A program made the position numbers and the translations under genes. 10,117 nt of DNA from Prevotellaceae bacterium. GTDB lineage: Bacteria > Bacteroidota > Bacteroidia > Bacteroidales > UBA932. Shown piece by piece: positions 5,201-10,117 of this stretch. The first letter of the stretch is position 1. Each line of letters starts with the position of its first letter. The notes beneath the pieces are model-generated. The model worked only from the letters and a program-made list of their open reading frames with translations, had not been told where the DNA came from and did not search any database. The stretch covers positions 1-10,117 of the forward strand of contig JAITHX010000055.1 in NCBI GenBank assembly GCA_031279735.1, given 5' to 3'.

Positions 5201-6741
5201 TACTGTCGGACATAGACGGCACTGCCGACGGTAAAATACTCGTCAGGGGCACGCTCCGGAAGCCCGAACTGTCGGGAACATTGAAGCTGAACGCCGTCGG
5301 CTTCAAAGTGGATTACCTCCAAACCCGATACACGCTCAACTCCGACATCAACGTATCGAACTCGAAAATAAGCGTGACCAACGGTCGCCTGACCGACTTC
5401 AACGGGAACTCCGGCTCGCTGAACCTCGAACTGAATCACGACTATTTCCAGAATCCGGAGTTCAGCGCCACAGCGCGCATCAGAAACTTCGTGAGTCTGA
5501 AAACCACCGAAAGAGACAACCCTATGTTCTACGGCACAACCTACGCTTCGGGCATCGTGAACCTTCGTGGCAACGCCCGCAGCTTCGACATAGCCATCAC
5601 CGCCGAAACGAACGCCGGCACCAAGTTCTATATTCCGCTGTCGTCAGTTTCGCAGGCAAAGGAGTTTGATTTTCTGACGTTCGTCAGCGCTGCCGATTCG
5701 CTGAGCGAAAACGGCGGACAGCTGCCCGACGCGAAGAGCGCCTCGAATATGAGTCTCGAACTCGACCTGTCGGTTACGCCCCAGTCGGAGATACAGATTC
5801 TCATCGACCCCAAAGTGGACGATATACTCCGCGCCCGCGGACGCGGGAATCTGAAAATAAAGGTGGAATCGGCCGGCGAATACTTCGGCATCGTGGGCGA
5901 CTATCTGATAGAGAACGGAGAATACAACTTCACCCTGCCCAACTTCAGCATCATCAAGCGAAAGTTCGTCATCGACAAGGGCAGCATGATTCGATTCAAC
6001 GGCGACGTGTCGCGCTCGGTTCTCGACGTCACCGCGTCCTACCGCGAGCGGGTGTCCCTCGCGGCGCTCTTCCCCGGCGACAGCCTCAGAAACTATCCCG
6101 TAATCTGCAAGATAAGCATCACCGGACGGCTGACGAATCCCAAACTCGGCTTCGACATAGACATACAGAACCTCGACCCCGAAAAAAAGGCGGAGTTCAA
6201 GAGCATGGTCAACACCGACGAGAAGATAACCAAACAGTTCCTCGCCGTTCTGGTGCTCCGTTCCTTTCTGCCCGAACAGAGCTTCTCGAATCTCGACGTG
6301 AGTTCGGGCGCGCTGCTGGCGAATGCCTCCGATCTCCTCTCCGCTCAGATAGCCAACCTGATTTCGATATTCAACCTTCCCGTTCCCATAGATGTCAGCG
6401 TGGACTACAACGCAAACTCTCACATCAATCCGGGCGGCGACTACGAGTTCGACATAGGCATGCAGCTCTTCGACCGGGTGCTGATCAACGGCAGCGTGAG
6501 CAACACCTCGCACTCCAATCGAGGCATCGTGGGCAATTTCGAGGCGGAACTCATGCTCGGCAAACAGGGAAACACCCGATTCAAAGTCTTTTCCAAGTCG
6601 CGCGACTATTTTTCCGACGACATGGAAAGCAACCGCAACGGGGTGGGAATGTCCTACCAGTCGCAGTTCAGCAAGTTCTCCGACCTTTTCCGCCGCAAAA
6701 GAAAAACCCGCAACAGATACGCTAATGTTAACGCAAAATGA
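2296..6741 (+). CDS. tamB: TamB/AsmA-like translocation and assembly module protein
   Basis: This 1481-aa protein is a Bacteroidota-type TamB (DUF490) homologue. Basic residues (KRSKRKK) precede one membrane segment at about 9-30, giving an inner-membrane anchor with a periplasmic body. The start of the body (SSRLSKRLKTRVEVEYVNV) is typical of AsmA-like proteins. A very long region of alternating beta-strands follows, as expected for the hydrophobic groove that carries lipid across the periplasm. The C-terminal TamB domain begins near 1040: YGTTYASG from about 1079, IPL at 1113-1115, GEYFGIVGDYLIENGEYNF from 1194, FLAVLVLRSF at 1315-1324, INLPVPIDV-like sequence near 1356-1367 and YEFDIGMQLF at 1383-1392. 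E. coli TamB acts with the outer-membrane Omp85 protein TamA and is implicated in phospholipid transport and barrel assembly. Here the next gene overlaps by 4 bp and encodes a patatin with a POTRA/barrel, a likely partner. Base composition shifts from G-rich to C-rich within the gene. No frameshift is seen. Confidence 0.92.
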   Translation: MKRSKRKKVLIILVLVFFVVAVLPPIVLSIPPVQTAIVGMVSSRLSKRLKTRVEVEYVNVRFFNRVFMTGIYVEDISLDTLMYVGKLDADIGGLPFGGRPLVLNKVKLSDGVFRLRSDSAGVNIAQILDNLNDGIDDEPQADNGDTLSSPLRISVKALELENFGYRMFLNDAVAFREQPDGIIYNNMVVDGIALDADGIALSGDTLSFRVNSLSFRERSGFNATKIAADTGFIRFGREVNLKNFELTDDYSEIRMRSLVMSYDGGDKFGDFVNNVNLALDIYDSQVDFKTVAFFAPVLKDMSLSVNLNAHINGTVSNFRSNDFALTALDRTVMHGRFSIAGLPDASSTILFADLKSLRTSSGDVLAVLSGISEDAGNEELIRKFDNLHFKGTFTGFFNDFVSYGNLTSNMGHLSMDVKFDGQEIEGRTGVGIEGKLDATDFNVGALLGMSQMGLASFNVTVDGTTGNGYTDMFGKGRVSSLDFNDYKYRNIDFAGRLHNSSFNGEVNVAEPNLALGFKGRIDAGGEDGVPVFDFEADLGHADLVRLNFNRRDSAATVKAGIKANFKGSSILNYAGEIHIDDLCYGNGSADMALGDITLSAGNRSTGNYLKLESEFADVHYFGQYHLGGFVNRLMATAARCMPELLPDVDYRKYLNPAIPFNFSAQLKNPDDIAAILAPGLSAGVADLRAIVDTGGRLNLSLSAEHAGYEGKQISDLALSCVSAGDSMLLNIAGDVMLPGLTLRSFRADSRASNNRVMTRLSFVDSAGRSDADLSFVADLFRDEEGYPNVTINSNRSKFTVFGQKWTLEPARAELHSGKYGIEGFRFHRNGQSIELDGAVSREGDDSLTMQISNFNLAGINPYIGDKGNYLSGKLSGTIDITGALDAPLILGSIEIDTLAVNGERLGGFVVGSLWNDDLHRLELTARVHNTSKRSLSLNGHFTPGTGKIAATLELDKLSLKPIEPLPDGILSDIDGTADGKILVRGTLRKPELSGTLKLNAVGFKVDYLQTRYTLNSDINVSNSKISVTNGRLTDFNGNSGSLNLELNHDYFQNPEFSATARIRNFVSLKTTERDNPMFYGTTYASGIVNLRGNARSFDIAITAETNAGTKFYIPLSSVSQAKEFDFLTFVSAADSLSENGGQLPDAKSASNMSLELDLSVTPQSEIQILIDPKVDDILRARGRGNLKIKVESAGEYFGIVGDYLIENGEYNFTLPNFSIIKRKFVIDKGSMIRFNGDVSRSVLDVTASYRERVSLAALFPGDSLRNYPVICKISITGRLTNPKLGFDIDIQNLDPEKKAEFKSMVNTDEKITKQFLAVLVLRSFLPEQSFSNLDVSSGALLANASDLLSAQIANLISIFNLPVPIDVSVDYNANSHINPGGDYEFDIGMQLFDRVLINGSVSNTSHSNRGIVGNFEAELMLGKQGNTRFKVFSKSRDYFSDDMESNRNGVGMSYQSQFSKFSDLFRRKRKTRNRYANVNAK

Positions 6742-9035
6742 AACCCACAATCGCCAAATTGCTATTTTCAATCATCCTCCCGTCGCTTTGCCTCGCCGGA
6801 CAAACGCTTGCCGCGCCGCGCAATCCGTCGAAAGTGGGACTCGTCATGAGCGGAGGCGGCGCCAAGGGGCTTTTTCATCTCGGAGTGCTGAAAGCGCTTG
6901 AGGAGAACGAAATTCCAGTGGACTACGTCGCCGGCACTTCGATGGGCGCCATAGTCGCGGGTCTCTATTCGATGGGCTACAACGTAGATGAAATGATCGC
7001 CTATTTCTCGTCGCAGAATTTCGACGACCTGCTCAACGGCACAATTCCCGCCAAATACCGCTTCTTTTCGCAGGAAATGGACGAATCGCCCAAACTGTTT
7101 CACCTGAGTTTCGACTTTAAGGGCGGAGCGTTCAAGCCCCTGCTGCCCACGAATCTAATCCCTCCCTATCGCATGGATCTCGAATTTGTCAGGCTCACAT
7201 CGGGTGCCACCGCCGCCTGCCGCAACAATTTCGACAGCCTGATGATTCCCTTCCGCTGCGTAGCCTCCGACATCAACGCCCACAAACCCTTTGTGATGAA
7301 ATCGGGCAATCTCGGCACGGCAATACGCGCGTCCATGTCCTATCCGTTTGTCTTCAAGCCTGTGCTGCTGGATTCGACGCTGCTGTTCGACGGCGGGTTC
7401 TACAACAATTTCCCGTGGGACGTGATGGTCTCCGAGTTTAACCCCGAATTTGTTATCGGCAGTCAATGCTCTACCAATCCCGACCGCCCCGACGAATCGG
7501 ACATAGTTTCGCAGGTAGCCAGCATGCTGATGTACGACACGAACTACGAAATTCCCGATTCGGTGGGCATCCTTATCGAACAGCGGTTTCAGAACGTGGG
7601 TATTCTCGACTTCGGGAAAATCGACCGGCTTGTCGAAGCGGGCTACTCGCGCACAATGCGGAAAATGGGCGAAATAAAACGTCGAATCCCCGTGCGGCGC
7701 AGTGGGGAGGAACTCGAAGCCAGCCGCCGGAGTTTCAAGGCGCGATGCATCCCGCTCGTCTATGACGGAGCGCGGGTGACGGGAGGAAGCAGCCACCAGA
7801 ACACCACCATAGAACGCATCCTGACCCAGAACGCCCGAACCCGATACAGCCACGACCAGCTCGAAGCGAAATTCTTCAGCGTAATCTCCATGAACCTCGT
7901 GCAGTCGTTCCACCCCGGCGCGGAATACAATTTCGACAGCCAAGCCTACGTCCCCATGTTCAGAATCAATCCCGCGCCGCGATTCAGAATCCTGCTCGGC
8001 GGAAACGCTTCCACTTCGTCGGGCAACATGATCTACGCCGGCATCGAAGCGCTGAACTGGAACCGCTATCTGACCCGCTTCAGAACCGACCTGACCTTCG
8101 GCAAACTCTACTCCTCCGCGCAAATCGGAATCCGACAGGACTACCCGCTCTCCTATCCGCTGTTTGCCGAAATATGCCTGAACGTCTCGGTACACGACTT
8201 CTACAAAGGCAGTCAAAGCATTTTTCAGGACGCCATACGCCCGCCGTTCCTGAAAGAGTTCTACGAATTTTTCTCGGCGAACGTCGGACGCGGCATCACG
8301 AAAAACTCCAAAGCGCGCGCAGGATTCACCGTAGGATTCCAGAACGCGAACTACTATGAAACCACCGATTTCAAATCGACCGACACGCTCAGCAAATCCA
8401 ACTTCCCGTTCTTCTCGCCCCACCTCGTCATCGACAAAAACACATACAACTACAAACAGTATCCCACAGCGGGACATTATATGAAAATCACCTTCGGCAC
8501 CGTCTTCGGCACCGAAATACACCGTCGCGCATGGACACCCGTACAGGTAAAACAGTCGAATCGCTGGATATCCGCCCGCCTTGTCAGCGACTACATTCTG
8601 AACATCAACAAATACTTCTCGCTTGGAGTTTACACCGAAATCTGCCTGTCGAGCAAATTCCGCTTCTTCGACTATTACCCGACCCTCAATATCCTGCCCG
8701 TGTTTCAGCCCACCCCCCACAGCCGAACATTCATGCTCGAAAACTACAGGGCGAACACCTACCTCGCGCTCGGAATAAAGCCGATAGTGAAGATCGGAAA
8801 AAGCCTCTCGCTCCAGACCGACACCTACGTGTTTCAACCCTACGAAACCCTTCAGCCCGACATGAGCTACGTCAAAAAACCGAAATACCTGCTCATGGGT
8901 TCGACTTCGGCAGTGTGGCATTCTCCCATAGGTCCGCTCAGCGTATCGGTCAACTACTACGAGAGAAACTACGGCAAACTGTATTTCTTCGTAAACTTCG
9001 GCTACCTTATCTTTAACCGCAAGGCGATATTGTAG
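6738..9035 (+). CDS. Patatin-like phospholipase with POTRA and outer-membrane barrel
   Basis: The 765-aa product starts with a signal peptide (residues 1-26, ending near TLAAP). The patatin domain then covers about 31-320: oxyanion loop SGGGAKG (38-44), nucleophile S68 in GTSMG (66-70) and catalytic D218 in DGG (218-220). The Ser-Asp dyad is intact, so it should be an active lipid acyl hydrolase. A POTRA-like segment follows at about 335-395 (IPLVYDGARVTGG, then NARTRYSHDQLEAKFFSV). From about 400 to the end, alternating aromatic strands look like an Omp85-family barrel, ending LYFFVNFGYLIFN. The order matches type Vd proteins such as PlpD of Pseudomonas aeruginosa and FplA of Fusobacterium. 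ATGA at 6738-6741 overlaps the upstream stop, which implies translational coupling to tamB. By analogy the patatin domain could be exposed at or beyond the outer membrane, but its orientation is not shown. Surface secretion and TamA-like assembly or lipid transport are both open. Confidence 0.92.
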   Translation: MKPTIAKLLFSIILPSLCLAGQTLAAPRNPSKVGLVMSGGGAKGLFHLGVLKALEENEIPVDYVAGTSMGAIVAGLYSMGYNVDEMIAYFSSQNFDDLLNGTIPAKYRFFSQEMDESPKLFHLSFDFKGGAFKPLLPTNLIPPYRMDLEFVRLTSGATAACRNNFDSLMIPFRCVASDINAHKPFVMKSGNLGTAIRASMSYPFVFKPVLLDSTLLFDGGFYNNFPWDVMVSEFNPEFVIGSQCSTNPDRPDESDIVSQVASMLMYDTNYEIPDSVGILIEQRFQNVGILDFGKIDRLVEAGYSRTMRKMGEIKRRIPVRRSGEELEASRRSFKARCIPLVYDGARVTGGSSHQNTTIERILTQNARTRYSHDQLEAKFFSVISMNLVQSFHPGAEYNFDSQAYVPMFRINPAPRFRILLGGNASTSSGNMIYAGIEALNWNRYLTRFRTDLTFGKLYSSAQIGIRQDYPLSYPLFAEICLNVSVHDFYKGSQSIFQDAIRPPFLKEFYEFFSANVGRGITKNSKARAGFTVGFQNANYYETTDFKSTDTLSKSNFPFFSPHLVIDKNTYNYKQYPTAGHYMKITFGTVFGTEIHRRAWTPVQVKQSNRWISARLVSDYILNINKYFSLGVYTEICLSSKFRFFDYYPTLNILPVFQPTPHSRTFMLENYRANTYLALGIKPIVKIGKSLSLQTDTYVFQPYETLQPDMSYVKKPKYLLMGSTSAVWHSPIGPLSVSVNYYERNYGKLYFFVNFGYLIFNRKAIL

Positions 9036-9036
9036 A

Positions 9037-9182
9037 AATTATGAATCAATTACGAATCAATTACGAATTACGAATTACGAATTACGCCTTCCGGCAGTAA
9101 TTCGCAACTCGTAATTGAAACAACGTCCGCAGGCGTAATTCGTAATTCGTAATTGAAAAGGCGTAATTCATAATTCATAATT
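9037..9182. repeat. Inverted AATTACG / CGTAATT heptamer arrays
   Basis: The 153-bp spacer is mostly heptamers. AATTATG (9037-9043) and AATTACG (9048-9054) are each followed by AATC, then four AATTACG units run from 9059 to 9086. On the right, CGTAATT occurs at 9110-9116, 9134-9140, 9141-9147, 9148-9154 and 9162-9168, then CATAATT at 9169-9175 and 9176-9182. The arms 9066-9088 and 9132-9154 are a perfect 23-bp inverted repeat. A hairpin here could end transcription from the patatin gene, but no T-run follows. The right arrays place TAA in every + frame just before the sheath-like gene, and one of these (9171-9173) is its upstream in-frame stop. Confidence 0.9.
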
Positions 9183-9188
9183 AACAAC

Positions 9189-10117
9189 GTGCTTCCCAGA
9201 GTAAAAATCACCTTTGAAAACGGCGTTCTCGGCAGCGTCGGTCCCTCCGCCGACGGCGTTGCGGGACTCGCCTGTTCCGCCGTCGCCGTCGCCGGCAAGC
9301 TCCAGCTTGCCACTCCTTATCTCCTTCGTCGCCTCGCCGACCTCGCCGACCTCGGCGTCAATGCCGAAACTACCGGCGTCAACGCCTTTCTGTACAAAAC
9401 CGTCCGCGAATTTTACGACGAAGCCGGTTCCGGAGCGGAGCTGTGGCTGATGTGTTTTCCGCAGTCCGAAATACAGTCCGACATCGTCAATCCCGCGAAA
9501 AACAACGCCCGCGCGCTCATAGCCGCCGCCAACGGGCGCCTGCGCGCGCTCGCCGTCGCATACAGACCTCCCGACGGGACGCCGGGTGTACTCGAGGACG
9601 GCGTTTCCGCCAACCTTTGGCCCGCCATGTACAACGCTCAGGCGCTCGCCGAACAGGCAACGGCGGAACGCTTCGCTCCGCTCATCATCCTGCTTGAGGC
9701 GCGCGGATGGAACGGCGTCGCCACCGCACTGAGAAGCCTGACCGAATACAGCTACAATCGCGTCGGCGTTCTTCTCGGCGACACCGTCTCCGCCCTCAAC
9801 GGCGCCGGCGCCGCCGTCGGGCTGCTTCTCGGACGCATCGCCCGCATCCCCGTGCAGCGGCACATCGGGCGCGTCCGCGACGGAGCCGTGAAAAGCACCG
9901 TCATCTTTCTCAGCGAAAGAAAGCCCGAAAACACCGACGTCGAAACCATTAACGACCGCGGCTACATCACCTTCCGCACCTTCACCGGCAAAGCCGGATA
10001 CTACTTCTCCGACGACAGCCTCGCCACCGGAGAAACCGACGACTACCGCAGCCTTGCCCGACGGCGCACCATCGACAAAGCCTACCGCATCGCCTACGAA
10101 ACCCTCGTCGAGTTCCT
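9189..10117 (+). CDS. Contractile tail sheath-like protein (DUF2586 type), 3'-truncated
   Basis: An open frame starting at GTG (9189) runs to the window edge, giving 309 complete codons. An in-frame TAA at 9171-9173 leaves GTG as the only good start. The N-terminus reads (M)LPRVKITFENGVLGSV. Further blocks are FLYKTVREFYDEAGSGAELW (about 66-85), a RALIAAANGRLRAL stretch, YNRVGVLLGDTV, QRHIGRVRDG (223-232), a GYITFRTFTGKAGYYFSDD stretch and DKAYRIAYETLVEF (296-309). From memory these match the DUF2586 family of Bacteroides-type prophages, which I take to be sheath-like because of the late GYxTxR...R.DKA..I pattern of sheath proteins. It would polymerise around a tail tube in a phage, tailocin or injection system. 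Codons end strongly in C (gcc, ctc, gtc), unlike the upstream dehydrogenase. Tube, baseplate and tape-measure genes would be expected downstream. Confidence 0.8.
   Translation, partial: MLPRVKITFENGVLGSVGPSADGVAGLACSAVAVAGKLQLATPYLLRRLADLADLGVNAETTGVNAFLYKTVREFYDEAGSGAELWLMCFPQSEIQSDIVNPAKNNARALIAAANGRLRALAVAYRPPDGTPGVLEDGVSANLWPAMYNAQALAEQATAERFAPLIILLEARGWNGVATALRSLTEYSYNRVGVLLGDTVSALNGAGAAVGLLLGRIARIPVQRHIGRVRDGAVKSTVIFLSERKPENTDVETINDRGYITFRTFTGKAGYYFSDDSLATGETDDYRSLARRRTIDKAYRIAYETLVEF

Noticed and set aside
3076..5439. 787-aa open frame on the - strand
   Set aside because: It lies wholly antisense to the tamB-like gene. It has no recognisable motif, signal or domain, and is explained by GC-rich codon use on the opposite strand.
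5644..6771. 375-aa open frame on the - strand
   Set aside because: It is antisense to the conserved C-terminal TamB domain and the start of the patatin gene and shows no motif of its own.
7155..8921. 588-aa open frame on the - strand
   Set aside because: It is antisense to the patatin-barrel gene, whose motifs are clear. The frame is a codon-bias shadow.
9066..9154. Rho-independent terminator after the patatin gene
   Set aside because: The inverted repeat is perfect, but its stem is AT-rich, the loop is about 43 bases, and there is no T-run after it. A termination role stays possible but not called.
9168..9863. 231-aa open frame on the - strand ending in NYEL
   Set aside because: It is antisense to the sheath-like gene and its end lies in the CATAATT array. 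The + strand frame has family-like blocks and a defined upstream stop.

Overview
The window most likely comes from a member of the Bacteroidota, probably the order Bacteroidales. Three things point there: the style of the TamB-like protein (the C-terminal IPL, GEYFGIVGDYLIENGEYNF and LVLRSF blocks), a tail-sheath-like protein of the DUF2586 type known from Bacteroides-like prophages, and the lack of strong Shine-Dalgarno sites. One candidate promoter pair fits the Bacteroidota TTTG / TAnnTTTG pattern only loosely. The genes are moderately GC-rich and all lie on the + strand. The spacers are AT-rich or built of palindromes and tandem repeats. No species is claimed.

Layout. Positions 1-1206 hold no credible gene. 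They form a dense patchwork of repeats: a TC dinucleotide tract at the window edge, a G-rich tract, a roughly 285-bp imperfect palindrome (251-536), a nonamer array, a nested inverted-repeat element (592-1008) and a CCCTATA/CCCATA array (1063-1131). Next come a small zinc-ribbon protein (1207-1398), whose 3' end is duplicated in tandem, and a YdfG-type short-chain dehydrogenase (1439-2224), whose last codons and stop lie in a heptamer array. A 1481-aa TamB/AsmA-like protein (2296-6741) follows. It overlaps by 4 bp a 765-aa patatin phospholipase with a POTRA-like segment and a predicted outer-membrane beta-barrel (6738-9035). After a 153-bp spacer of inverted heptamer arrays, a GTG-started contractile-tail sheath-like gene begins at 9189 and runs off the window.

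How the genes may work together. The tamB-patatin pair is the functional core. A periplasm-spanning TamB-like bridge is translationally coupled to an outer-membrane protein that carries both a lipase domain and an Omp85-like POTRA/barrel. This resembles the TamA-TamB pair with a phospholipase added to the barrel partner. It suggests envelope phospholipid transport or turnover, or secretion of the patatin domain; this is inference. The dehydrogenase and zinc-ribbon gene may be co-transcribed with it but have no evident functional link. The sheath-like gene probably starts a separate phage-tail-like cluster beyond the window.

At sequence scale, every spacer carries 6-9-bp tandem repeats, often heptamers. 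The + strand also changes from G-rich to C-rich inside the tamB-like gene although gene direction does not change.
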